Of a DNA stretch of 53,940 nt, positions 23,634 to 32,266 are shown one piece after another. Every line of letters starts with the position of its first letter. Position 1 is the stretch's first letter. The stretch is from contig NZ_RJUA01000019.1 in NCBI RefSeq assembly GCF_024343575.1, positions 1 to 53,940 of the forward strand, written 5' to 3'. The position numbers were made by a program, and so were the translations under genes. The notes beneath the pieces were generated by a model. That model saw nothing but the letters and a program-made list of their open reading frames with translations. It was not told the origin of the DNA and searched no databases. Origin of the DNA: Lacihabitans sp. LS3-19 (GTDB lineage Bacteria; Bacteroidota; Bacteroidia; Cytophagales; Spirosomataceae).

Positions 23634-24539
23634 TTGAAAAAAGCAATAATAGACCTCGGCACCAATACTTTTCACTTGATGATATTTGAAGGAAAAGAAA
23701 CACTTTTCAAGACTTCAATTGCCGCAAAAATAGGAATGGGAGGTATTAACAAAGGTTATATTACAGATGAAGGAATAAGCAGAGGAATCGAAGTTTTGAA
23801 AACTTTCAGAGAAAAATTAGATGAATACCAGGTAAGTGCTGCAAATACATTTGCTTTTGGAACAAGTGCTATAAGAAATGCCTCCAATCAAACTGAATTT
23901 CTTGAAAAAGTCAAAGAAGAAACTGGTATCGATATTACGGTAATTGATGGCGACAAAGAAGCAGAGTTGATTTACAAAGGTGTAAGTCAGGCTGTACAAA
24001 TAAAAAACACTTCCTTGATAGTTGATATTGGTGGAGGAAGTGTTGAGTTTATACTTTGTAATCCTGAAAAAATACTTTGGAAACGTAGTTTTGAAATAGG
24101 AGGACAAAGACTCATGGAAAAATTCATGAAGAAAGACCCAATTTCTCCATCAGAAATAAATAGATTAGATGAATACCTAAGAATGGAGCTTTTGCCACTT
24201 ACCAATGCCATTCATCAATATCAACCCGAAGTCCTTATAGGTTCATCAGGATCTTTTGATACGTTAAATGATATGCTATTTTGGAAAAACACAGGTGCCT
24301 TTGCTCCTACTGATATCGCTGGTTTTGAATATCCTATTCAAGAATTCTGGAAAGCCTATGAAACATTGGTATTTGCCAATCACGAAGAAAGAATGGCAAT
24401 TGGAGGTATGATACCTTTAAGAGTGGATATGATTGTTGTAGCTGTTTGCTTAATAAAATACCTCTTGATAACGCACAATATCAAACAAATGAAAATCTCA
24501 AACTATGCACTGAAAGAAGGAGCCATGTTGATGGTATAA
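23634..24539 (+). CDS. Ppx/GppA-family exopolyphosphatase
   Basis: A 301-residue enzyme of the actin-like ATPase fold: phosphate-1 motif IIDLGTNTFHLMIF at the N-terminus, FAFGTSAIRNA, GDKEAELIYKGV and phosphate-2 motif IVDIGGGSVEFILC, then GSSGSFDTL. This is the two-domain core that hydrolyses polyphosphate or pppGpp; the helical and HD-like C-terminal domains of E. coli Ppx are absent, as usual for the ~300-residue Bacteroidota forms. The start is TTG 23634 (no ATG suits the first strand). Its stop codon runs straight into the octanucleotide tandem repeat. Confidence 0.9.
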   Translation: MKKAIIDLGTNTFHLMIFEGKETLFKTSIAAKIGMGGINKGYITDEGISRGIEVLKTFREKLDEYQVSAANTFAFGTSAIRNASNQTEFLEKVKEETGIDITVIDGDKEAELIYKGVSQAVQIKNTSLIVDIGGGSVEFILCNPEKILWKRSFEIGGQRLMEKFMKKDPISPSEINRLDEYLRMELLPLTNAIHQYQPEVLIGSSGSFDTLNDMLFWKNTGAFAPTDIAGFEYPIQEFWKAYETLVFANHEERMAIGGMIPLRVDMIVVAVCLIKYLLITHNIKQMKISNYALKEGAMLMV

Positions 24540-24624
24540 TTGGTATATTGGCATATTGGTATATTGGTATATTGGTATATTGGTATATTGGTATATTGGT
24601 ATATTGGTATATTGGTATATTGGT
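24540..24624 (+). repeat. Octanucleotide tandem repeat (TTGGTATA)n
   Basis: Ten complete 8-bp units from 24540 to 24619, plus a partial unit ending at 24624. Nine units are identical and the second is TTGGCATA. The array begins within the TAA stop region of the Ppx/GppA gene and ends 160 bp before the NFACT gene. Such arrays change length by slippage. Because 8 is not a multiple of 3, any reading through it would shift frame. Confidence 0.95.
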
Positions 24625-24783
24625 TGAATTCGATTTGAGAATTTCAAGTTCAAATATTTAGCTTATTATTAGAAAAAAGTCTGTTCAATTTAATTTAAAA
24701 AGAATTTAAACTAATTTACAAATAACTAATTATCTAATAAACAAACAACTAATTCACAAATTAACCAATAACAAACTGAAATT

Positions 24784-26334
24784 ATGCATAACAATTATCA
24801 TTTCTTAAAACATCTAGCTGCTGAACTGAAAACAAAACTTTCGGGAATGGATTTGCTTGTTTGTTTTAGTCAAGAGAAGGATGAGTTGATGCTTGGTTTT
24901 GCAAAAAATGAGACTGAAGTCTTTTTGAAATGCACTTTGAAACCTGAATTTTCTTGTATTACCGTTCAAAATGAATTTGCCAGAGCTCGAAAAAACACGG
25001 TAAATCTTTGGGAAGAATTGTATGGTTTGGAGGTTTTGGATAGCACAGTTTTCGAAAACGAAAGAGCTTTAAAAATCGAACTGCAAAATCATTACCTATT
25101 GATAATCAAGCTTTTCGGAAATAGACCAAATCTCTTGGTTTATAAAAATGAAGAGCAAATGGCTATTTTTAATAATTCATTAATATCCGATAAAAACCTA
25201 AAGATTTCGGATTTTCAAAAGAAAGCGGATTTTAGTTTCGAGCATTTTATAAGTTTAAATGGGGATTACAAAAAGGTGTTTTTTACTTTTGGCAAGAATG
25301 TATTCTCCTATATAAATCCTAAATTAGAAAACTTAGAAATTGAAGAAAAATGGAAGTCTATTCAGGTTTTTTTAAAAGATTTGGAAAGTCCTACCTATCA
25401 TATTGGAATATTCAATGAGCTGCCTGCATTGTGTCTTTTCCCAATTGAAGAACCAAAATACATATTTACAAATGCAATAGAAGCCATCAATGCTTTTTAC
25501 CTTTTTTATCAGAAAGAATATACTTTTTCAAATCAAAAGAATACTTTTCTTAATACTTTAATAAAAGAGAAACTAAAAACTGAAAGCTACCTTAAAAACA
25601 CAGATGCTAAATTAAAAGCTTTAAAATCAGGACAATCTAAAGAAATAATTGCCAATATTTTGATGGCAAATCTCCATAATATTAAAGATGACCTTACGGA
25701 AGTAGAGCTTTTTAATTTTTATAACGATCAGCCGATTGTTATTAAATTAAAAAAGGAACTTTCTCCTCAAAAAAACGCGGAGAATTATTACAGAAAAAGT
25801 AAAAATGAGAAAATTGAGGTTGAAATCATTGAAAAAAATATTGAAACAGCTTTTAATAAAATAATCGAAATAGAAGGACAAATAGCTGATATAGAATCTA
25901 CTGAACATTTTAAAGATTTAAAAAATACCCTAAAATCTCAAAAGAAAACCGAAGCGGAAAAAGAAAGTCCAAAGAGCCTTTTTAAAGAATTTAATATTGA
26001 AGGCCATTTGATTTTGGTAGGGAAAAATGCCAAAAACAATGATATTCTAACATTAAAACATGCTCAAAAAGAAGATTATTGGCTGCATGCCAGAGATTGT
26101 TCAGGATCACATGTGGTCATAAAAAGAAAAAACAAAGAGAATCTTCCCAATCATATAATAGAATATGCAGCAAGTTTGGCAGCTTTTTATTCTAAAAGAA
26201 AAAATGAATCTGTGGTGCCTGTGATTTTTACCCAAAAGAAATTTGTTAGAAAAACCAAAGGATTGGCTGATGGCAAAGTAATAGTTGACAAAGAATCTAC
26301 AATTATGATAGAGCCTTTTGATCCTGAAAAATAA
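24784..26334 (+). CDS. NFACT-family protein (RqcH-like)
   Basis: A 516-residue protein of the RqcH/Tae2/NEMF family, whose members bind stalled 50S ribosomes and, in RqcH, add Ala tails to nascent chains. The N-terminal NFACT-N region (about 1-200) is diverged. A coiled-coil middle (about 260-400, TFLNTLIKEKLKTESYLKN...) and a C-terminal NFACT-R domain follow, with HLILVGKNAKNNDILTLK, DYWLHARDCSGSHVVIK and VRKTKGLADGKVIV. The WLHAR and GSHV signatures make the family secure. Whether Ala-tailing is retained cannot be judged, because the N-terminal catalytic DR-type motif is not obvious. It is a single gene after the tandem repeat. Confidence 0.88.
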   Translation: MHNNYHFLKHLAAELKTKLSGMDLLVCFSQEKDELMLGFAKNETEVFLKCTLKPEFSCITVQNEFARARKNTVNLWEELYGLEVLDSTVFENERALKIELQNHYLLIIKLFGNRPNLLVYKNEEQMAIFNNSLISDKNLKISDFQKKADFSFEHFISLNGDYKKVFFTFGKNVFSYINPKLENLEIEEKWKSIQVFLKDLESPTYHIGIFNELPALCLFPIEEPKYIFTNAIEAINAFYLFYQKEYTFSNQKNTFLNTLIKEKLKTESYLKNTDAKLKALKSGQSKEIIANILMANLHNIKDDLTEVELFNFYNDQPIVIKLKKELSPQKNAENYYRKSKNEKIEVEIIEKNIETAFNKIIEIEGQIADIESTEHFKDLKNTLKSQKKTEAEKESPKSLFKEFNIEGHLILVGKNAKNNDILTLKHAQKEDYWLHARDCSGSHVVIKRKNKENLPNHIIEYAASLAAFYSKRKNESVVPVIFTQKKFVRKTKGLADGKVIVDKESTIMIEPFDPEK

Positions 26335-26503
26335 ATTTCTGTACTTTTTTATGATTTCCGAAATTAGCTTTTATGTAAATCTTTAAAAATATTCCCTTCT
26401 TTTTTTTCTAAAAATATTCAAAATAAATATCAGAATTCTTCAATTAGTAAAAAAACATTCTGATTTATCTAAAATATTTTATGCCAATCCCACCTTTGTG
26501 TAT

Positions 26504-26511
26504 TAACTTTG
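26504..26511 (+). promoter_or_regulatory. Candidate -7 box of carB
   Basis: TAACTTTG fits TAnnTTTG. No clear -33 TTTG lies at the right distance. Transcription from here would start about 30 bp before ATG 26548, supporting that start over the TTG at 26509. Confidence 0.4.
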
Positions 26512-26547
26512 TTTTTCGATAATCGAATCGAAACTCTCCAAAAAAAA

Positions 26548-29388
26548 ATGCCAAAAAATTCTAGCATTAAATCAGTCCTAATCATCGGTTCAGGACCAAT
26601 TGTTATAGGCCAAGCATGTGAATTTGACTATTCAGGATCGCAAGCCGCAAGATCAATCAGACAAGAGGGAATAGAAGTTGCTTTGATAAATTCAAATCCA
26701 GCTACTATCATGACCGATCCCATGAATGCTGATTTTGTATATCTTAAGCCTCTCGAAAAGAAATCTATCAAAGAAATCTTGCTCAAACACCAAGAAATGG
26801 GCAGGCCAATTACACATGTTTTGCCTACAATGGGTGGCCAAACTGCCTTAAATCTTGCAATTGATTGCGAGAATGCAGGGATTTGGAAAAAATACGGTGT
26901 TGAAATAATTGGTGTTGACATCAAGGCCATCGAGACCACTGAAGACCGCGAGCTTTTCCGTAATAAGATGATAGAAATTGGTGTGGGCGTTTGTAAAGGA
27001 CGTACCGCCAAATCGTTTTTAGAAGGAAAAGAAATTGCACAAGAGATTGGATTTCCGCTTGTAATCAGACCTTCTTATACCTTAGGCGGCACTGGAGGCG
27101 GATTTGTAAACTCGCCTGAAGAATTTGACGAAGCTCTAAACCACGGTTTGCATGCTTCACCAGTACATGAGGTTTTGGTAGAACAATCTATAATGGGTTG
27201 GAAAGAATACGAACTCGAACTTTTGCGTGATCACAACCAAAACATTGTGATTATCTGTACGATAGAAAACTTTGACCCAATGGGTGTTCATACTGGTGAC
27301 TCCATCACTGTAGCCCCAGCAATGACATTGCCAGACACAGTATATCAGAAAATGCGTGACATGGCCATCAAAATGATGAACGCCATCGGGCAGTTTGCAG
27401 GTGGTTGTAATGTACAGTTTTCATTGAATCCCGACACTGACGAAATAATAGCCATAGAAATTAATCCAAGAGTTAGTCGCTCATCTGCTTTGGCATCAAA
27501 AGCTACGGGTTATCCAATTGCAAAAATTGCCGCTAAAATGGCGATTGGATACAATTTAGATGAGTTGATAAACCCAATTACAGGTTCTACCTCAGCATTT
27601 TTTGAGCCAGCCATTGACTATGTGATTGTAAAAGTACCAAGATGGAATTTTGACAAATTCCCTGGTTGCGACCGTAGATTAGGATTGCAAATGAAATCTG
27701 TCGGTGAAACCATGGGTATAGGGCGTAATTTCCAGGAAGCTCTTCAAAAAGCTTGTCAGTCATTGGAAATCAAAAGAAATGGATTAGGAGCTGATGGAAG
27801 AGAAGAAAGAGATCAAGAAAAACTAAAATATAGCTTAGCAAATCCTTCCTGGGACAGACTTTTCCACGTTTATGATGCTTTCAAGGCAGGTTTATCTTTT
27901 AAAACCATTCAGAATCTAACGAAAATAGACAAGTGGTTTTTGCATCAAATAGAAGAAATGATTCAATTAGAACATAAAATTGAAACTTTCAGATTAGATG
28001 CTTTGCCTAAAGAAATATTGGTGGAAGCTAAACAAAAAGGTTATGCAGACAGGCAATTGGCTCATTTGCTAAGATGCAAAGAGAGCGAGGTAACTGCGAA
28101 GCGTAAAGGTTTAGGCATTAACAGAGTTTTCAAATGCGTAGATACATGTTCGGCAGAATTTGAGGCAAAAACGCCTTACTTCTACTCTACTTTCAGTGCT
28201 TCTGAAGAACATCCTGAAAACGAATCAATAGTTTCGGACAAGAAAAAAATCGTGGTATTAGGTTCTGGACCTAATAGAATTGGTCAGGGAATTGAGTTTG
28301 ATTACTCCTGTGTTCATGGTGTTTTGGCAGCCAAAGAAATGGGCTACGAAACCATCATGATTAACTGTAATCCTGAAACAGTATCAACAGACCCAGACAT
28401 TGCAGATAAATTATACTTTGAGCCAGTTTTCTGGGAGAATGTCTTTGACATCATTGAGCACGAAAAACCAGAAGGTGTTATAGTGCAACTAGGTGGACAA
28501 ACAGCCCTTAAAATGGCCGAGAAATTTACCAAATATGGTGTTAAAATCATTGGTACATCTTACGAAGCACTAGATTTAGCAGAAGACAGAGGTCGTTTTT
28601 CAGAAAAACTTAAAGAATTAGATATTCCTTATCCTCCATTTGATACCGTAAGAACTGCCGACAGAGCAGTCGAAGTGTCAAAGGAATTGGGTTTCCCTCT
28701 TTTGGTTCGTCCAAGTTACGTATTGGGTGGTCAAAGTATGAAAATTGTTATCAACGAAACGGAATTGGAGCAACATGTTGTAAAAATCCTTAACGATATT
28801 CCTGATAACAATATCCTTTTAGATCATTTCCTTGAGAATGCTATAGAAGCTGAAGCTGATGCCATTTGTGACGGAACAGATGCTTATATCATTGGAATAA
28901 TGGAGCATATTGAGCCTGCAGGAATTCACTCTGGAGATTCTTATGCCGTATTGCCAGCTTTTGATTTGAGCGAAAATGTGCTTAAACAAATAGAAGAATA
29001 TACCAAAAGAATTGCGATAGCACTTGACACTAAAGGCTTGATAAACATACAGTTTGCAATAAAGGACGAGAAAGTTTACGTGATAGAAGCCAATCCAAGA
29101 GCTTCTCGTACAGTTCCGTTTATTTGCAAAGCGTACCAAGAACCTTATGTAAATTACGCTACAAAAGTAATGTTGGGAGCCAAAGTGAAAGACTTCGATT
29201 TCAATCCTATAAAAGAAGGCTATGCGATAAAAATCCCAGTTTTCTCTTTCAACAAATTCCCGAACGTAAACAAAGAACTTGGTCCAGAAATGAAATCAAC
29301 AGGCGAAGGTATTTATTTCATAGATGACCTTCAAGACGATTTCTTCTTACAAGTATATTCTGAAAGGAATATGTATATGAGTAGATAA
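26548..29388 (+). CDS. carB: Carbamoyl-phosphate synthase large subunit, without the C-terminal allosteric domain
   Basis: The large subunit makes carbamoyl phosphate from ammonia (from CarA), bicarbonate and two ATP for arginine and pyrimidine synthesis. Two homologous ATP-grasp halves are present: SVLIIGSGPIVIGQACEFDY, RPSYTLGGTGGGF and EINPRVSRSSALASKATGYP in the first; VLGSGPNRIGQGIEFDY, RPSYVLGGQSMKI and EANPRASRTVPF in the second. The product (946 residues) ends at GPEMKSTGEGIYFIDDL and a short tail, so the roughly 130-residue MGS-like domain, which binds ornithine and UMP in E. coli, is missing. ATG 26548 was chosen over TTG 26509 on homology and promoter position. carA is not adjacent. 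Confidence 0.96.
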   Translation: MPKNSSIKSVLIIGSGPIVIGQACEFDYSGSQAARSIRQEGIEVALINSNPATIMTDPMNADFVYLKPLEKKSIKEILLKHQEMGRPITHVLPTMGGQTALNLAIDCENAGIWKKYGVEIIGVDIKAIETTEDRELFRNKMIEIGVGVCKGRTAKSFLEGKEIAQEIGFPLVIRPSYTLGGTGGGFVNSPEEFDEALNHGLHASPVHEVLVEQSIMGWKEYELELLRDHNQNIVIICTIENFDPMGVHTGDSITVAPAMTLPDTVYQKMRDMAIKMMNAIGQFAGGCNVQFSLNPDTDEIIAIEINPRVSRSSALASKATGYPIAKIAAKMAIGYNLDELINPITGSTSAFFEPAIDYVIVKVPRWNFDKFPGCDRRLGLQMKSVGETMGIGRNFQEALQKACQSLEIKRNGLGADGREERDQEKLKYSLANPSWDRLFHVYDAFKAGLSFKTIQNLTKIDKWFLHQIEEMIQLEHKIETFRLDALPKEILVEAKQKGYADRQLAHLLRCKESEVTAKRKGLGINRVFKCVDTCSAEFEAKTPYFYSTFSASEEHPENESIVSDKKKIVVLGSGPNRIGQGIEFDYSCVHGVLAAKEMGYETIMINCNPETVSTDPDIADKLYFEPVFWENVFDIIEHEKPEGVIVQLGGQTALKMAEKFTKYGVKIIGTSYEALDLAEDRGRFSEKLKELDIPYPPFDTVRTADRAVEVSKELGFPLLVRPSYVLGGQSMKIVINETELEQHVVKILNDIPDNNILLDHFLENAIEAEADAICDGTDAYIIGIMEHIEPAGIHSGDSYAVLPAFDLSENVLKQIEEYTKRIAIALDTKGLINIQFAIKDEKVYVIEANPRASRTVPFICKAYQEPYVNYATKVMLGAKVKDFDFNPIKEGYAIKIPVFSFNKFPNVNKELGPEMKSTGEGIYFIDDLQDDFFLQVYSERNMYMSR

Positions 29389-29410
29389 GAATTCAATAAA
29401 TTATATAATG

Positions 29411-29443
29411 AAGCCCCTTGGTTTATACTGAGGGGCTTTTTTT
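29411..29443 (+). terminator. Terminator of carB
   Basis: AAGCCCCT pairs with AGGGGCTT around a 12-nt loop and is followed by a T-run. Confidence 0.92.
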
Positions 29444-29446
29444 GAC

Positions 29447-29481
29447 AATAAAAAGAGCCATCTCCAATCGGAAATGGCTCT
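29447..29481 (-). terminator. Terminator of the Rieske/DUF5777/YceI/cytochrome operon
   Basis: On the minus strand AGAGCCAT (at 29481-29474) pairs with ATGGCTCT (29461-29454) and is followed by TTTTT. It lies 22 bp past the stop of the last gene. Confidence 0.88.
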
Positions 29482-29503
29482 AAAACTACTCCTAAACCAA
29501 TTT

Positions 29504-30235
29504 TTAATTATTCAAAGCTCCTGCTTTTACCCAATTTTCTATTGCTGTTATCTCACAAATAGAAAGCTTAGAACTTGGTGGCATAGCTATGTATCCAGTT
29601 ATTTTTTTAACGCTTCCAAGCAAAACACCATTATCAGCTACAAATTTTATGTTGGCGTAAGAATTCAACAATACGCCACCTGAGGCATTTCCCGATTGAT
29701 GACACCCTAGGCAATAATTATCAATGATTGGTTTGATAACAGCAGCAAAAGTTGGATTTTCGGCGTTGATAACCACATCACATTTGGTTTCTTTTGCTCC
29801 TTCTTTTATCCATTTCAAAAGCATATCTTTATTGGCTTGACTTATCGGAGCTGCTGGTGGAGGTGGCATCCGCTCTCTTCCAGTATCTACTATAACTTTG
29901 TACAATTTACTATTTGTAGGATTTGAAGTATTTATACCTTTTTTTATGCCTGCCAATGTTGTTAAATCATAACCTTCTGCCCGAGTTTTAGCATCATGGC
30001 AGCCGCTTTGACTACAATTACTCTGAAAAAAAGGTAAAATTTGCGTATTGAAACATACTACCGAGGAAGGAGTACTATTTGTGCCACAACTGACGGTTGA
30101 GGTATCTGTTCCGGTAGAATTGCTATTATTATCAATTGGGTTTCCGTTGATATCAACCAAACTACTACCGTTTTTTTCGTAAAGGCAGCCTTGAAGAGCA
30201 ACCACTACGATGATAAATGAAAGTATTTTTTTCAT
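29504..30235 (-). CDS. Lipoprotein with two c-type heme motifs
   Basis: A 243-residue lipoprotein (signal ending VALQGC, Cys about 17). After a Ser/Thr/Asn-rich linker come two cytochrome-c-like segments: ILPFFQSNCSQSGCHD, where the spacing is C-x4-CH rather than the usual C-x2-CH, and IIDNYCLGCHQ, a standard C-x2-CH. MPPPP and AMPPSSKLS may supply the distal Met ligands. This matches the planctomycete-type or PSCyt domains common in Bacteroidota lipoproteins, and suggests electron transfer at the outer membrane or periplasm. It is the last gene of a four-gene operon, 12 bp after the YceI gene. Confidence 0.85.
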   Translation of the reverse strand: MKKILSFIIVVVALQGCLYEKNGSSLVDINGNPIDNNSNSTGTDTSTVSCGTNSTPSSVVCFNTQILPFFQSNCSQSGCHDAKTRAEGYDLTTLAGIKKGINTSNPTNSKLYKVIVDTGRERMPPPPAAPISQANKDMLLKWIKEGAKETKCDVVINAENPTFAAVIKPIIDNYCLGCHQSGNASGGVLLNSYANIKFVADNGVLLGSVKKITGYIAMPPSSKLSICEITAIENWVKAGALNN

Positions 30236-30247
30236 AAGAATTGGAAA

Positions 30248-30784
30248 TTATTTTTTAGTAAAAACAAAAGTGTTTTTCACTGCTATAGATTCTGCTATTT
30301 TGGCAATAACTAGCGTAGGAATATCTATTTTATGGTCCTTCAGAGGTATTTCGAAATCGCAATTCAATTTTATTTGTCCATTCAAAATTTCCATTTTCCC
30401 TTTTAATGTGCGTTCTTTTGTTACTCCGTGCATATTTAAAGATCCAACTGCAGTAATATCATAAGAGCCATTTTTTGAATAATCTACAGTCTCTTGAATT
30501 TTCCCTTTAAATGTTCCCAAAGGAAATTTATCTGATTCCATATAGTTTTCGTTGAAATGCTCCTCCATCAAGTGATTTTTGAACTTAAAATCTGTCATAG
30601 TAATTTTAACCGCAATTTCATTTTTATCAGTATCTATTACAGCAGCTACTTTATTATCCAGTGCTGAAATGTTCTCCATTGGTGTTTCTGAGAAAAAACT
30701 TGTTTGACCAGCTTTGCATACATAATAATTTTGGCTAAATGCCCCTGAAGAAATTCCTAAAAGGAAGATGATTATTTTTTTCAT
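30248..30784 (-). CDS. YceI-family periplasmic protein
   Basis: A 178-residue exported protein with a signal peptide (1-17, ending SGAFS) and a YceI lipocalin-like domain: TSFFSETPMENISA, FKFKNHLMEEHFNENYM, FPLGTFKGKI and GSLNMHGVTKERTLKG. YceI proteins bind isoprenoid or lipid-like ligands in a beta-barrel. Its start overlaps the stop of the DUF5777 gene by 4 bp and it is followed by the cytochrome lipoprotein gene, so it belongs to one electron-transfer-flavoured operon. The ligand is unknown. Confidence 0.93.
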   Translation of the reverse strand: MKKIIIFLLGISSGAFSQNYYVCKAGQTSFFSETPMENISALDNKVAAVIDTDKNEIAVKITMTDFKFKNHLMEEHFNENYMESDKFPLGTFKGKIQETVDYSKNGSYDITAVGSLNMHGVTKERTLKGKMEILNGQIKLNCDFEIPLKDHKIDIPTLVIAKIAESIAVKNTFVFTKK

Positions 30785-31668
30785 TTTTTATCAAAACTAA
30801 ATGTTCGTGAAATATTAAATCCGTAATGAATGTCGCCTTTTGTCCAGGCTCCAGCTGTTTGCGTAAGAAACTGCCTTTCGACCATACCCAATGAATTGGT
30901 AAAGTGCAATTGGAAAACGTGGCCGCCAGTTTCTATATCAAACCCTATTGAAAGCGAATTATAATTGGAAGTATTCGGCAATAAACCTGGCTCTAAACTG
31001 ACTGGTAGTCTATAAAAATACTCTGCATTCAGTGTTGTTCGCTTGGTGATTTTTGTCCTCCCTCCTATTCCTATCAAAAATATATCATTGGGATCGGTGG
31101 TATTTTCAACTTTGTTTCTGTGTACATAAGAGGGGCTTAGTTGTAGAGAAAGTTTGTCATTAAACTTCCTTGCAATCAACAATTGTCCTGTGTAAGTCCA
31201 ACGCTCCAAGTTATTGTTAAAAACAAATTGAGGACTGGTTGAAAGGGAAATTGCATCCCAAGCACCTAAAGCAGTTAAACTTATAGGCGAACTAATCGGT
31301 CCTTTTGCCTGTCGCAAAATTTTATATTTTGCAAATGAGTCAAAAGTTTTTTGAGAAGTACTTCGTCCCAAACCAACCATAAACCTGTCAGTAACTCCAT
31401 ATTCAAGACCCAAACGCATAGTGGCTTGATCAAGCCCAAAGAAATTATAAGGGCCGTCGTTCAATTTTCCAAATCTGTGGGCTATTCTAAAGTCCAAATG
31501 ATTCTTGGCCATGGTTTCATTCGAATGACCATTTATGATTCTTGTAGATTTAAAAGTGGCCGAAGTATAACTTTTAGAAGGCTTTACATTTTTATCTAAT
31601 TCATCAAAAAGATCCTGACCATAGGCAAAATTTGCACATAATAGTCCAAGGACTAAAATTCTTTTCAT
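30781..31668 (-). CDS. DUF5777-family outer-membrane beta-barrel protein
   Basis: A 295-residue protein with a signal peptide (ending NFAYG) and alternating beta-strands across its whole length, ending in an aromatic-rich strand (HYGFNISRTFSF), as outer-membrane barrels do. RIINGHSNETMAKNHLDFRI, AHRFGKLNDG and GLDQATMRLGLEYGVTDRFM are characteristic of DUF5777, a family I know from operons with Rieske, YceI and cytochrome genes. ATG 31668 was preferred over 31686 because the signal peptide begins there (MKRILVLGLL). It is the second gene of the operon; a pore or docking role is inferred. Confidence 0.85.
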   Translation of the reverse strand: MKRILVLGLLCANFAYGQDLFDELDKNVKPSKSYTSATFKSTRIINGHSNETMAKNHLDFRIAHRFGKLNDGPYNFFGLDQATMRLGLEYGVTDRFMVGLGRSTSQKTFDSFAKYKILRQAKGPISSPISLTALGAWDAISLSTSPQFVFNNNLERWTYTGQLLIARKFNDKLSLQLSPSYVHRNKVENTTDPNDIFLIGIGGRTKITKRTTLNAEYFYRLPVSLEPGLLPNTSNYNSLSIGFDIETGGHVFQLHFTNSLGMVERQFLTQTAGAWTKGDIHYGFNISRTFSFDKK

Positions 31669-31678
31669 ATTATGTATA

Positions 31679-32101
31679 TTAAGCATTTACAGTTAAAATA
31701 TCTCCTACAAGAGAAGTCGTATAAACTGTCAACCCTCTGCTGCCGTTGGAGTTAAGTCCTTTTCCAGTTGTTGAAAAACGAGCACCATGAGCGGTACAAT
31801 ACCATTCGTTGTTGTTAAACTGAATTTGATTTTGGCCTTCATGGCTACATTTTAATGTTGCTGCTATATAATTTCCATTATAGTTTGCCACAACTACTTT
31901 ATTAACGACCACATAAGAGCCTGAATTTTTAAGTTTCGCATAAGATGCATTCGCAAGATCTAGGCTAAGACCAGCACCCGAAGGCGTTACAGCACTTTCA
32001 TTTAAACAACTGTCCAATCCATAAACTGCCATAAGAGCAGCACCACTAAATCCCAATTGTCTCAAAAAATTATTGCGACTAATTTTTTCTTTTAATTCCA
32101 T
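31679..32101 (-). CDS. Rieske [2Fe-2S] lipoprotein
   Basis: A 140-residue protein with the Rieske cluster motifs LKCSHEG (C-x-H) and WYCTAHGARF (C-x-x-H), 19 residues apart, followed by a small beta domain. The N-terminus (SRNNFLRQLGFSGAALMAVY) looks like a signal, then GLDSC offers a lipobox, so the cluster probably lies in the periplasm on a lipid anchor. ATG 32101 was preferred to 32128 because MELKEKISRNNF fits such signals better. It is the first gene of the operon with DUF5777, YceI and cytochrome c-like proteins, which suggests an extracytoplasmic electron-transfer chain. The electron donor is unknown. Confidence 0.9.
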   Translation of the reverse strand: MELKEKISRNNFLRQLGFSGAALMAVYGLDSCLNESAVTPSGAGLSLDLANASYAKLKNSGSYVVVNKVVVANYNGNYIAATLKCSHEGQNQIQFNNNEWYCTAHGARFSTTGKGLNSNGSRGLTVYTTSLVGDILTVNA

Positions 32102-32266
32102 TTTTTTTATAAATTGATTTAATTTCAATTGTATCTACGCAATAGATTTTCTTATGTTTCCATTGAAAAAATAAATATTTTTTTAGTGTTTTATTGGAAT
32201 CAAATACCGATTTTTACCGTAGAGTACACTGAAAGACCAATTAATTCCTAATCCCTGAAGATATCT

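Noticed and set aside
24540-24624. CRISPR array
   Set aside because: The units are 8 bp with no spacers; it is a simple tandem repeat. No other regularly spaced repeats or cas genes were seen in the window.
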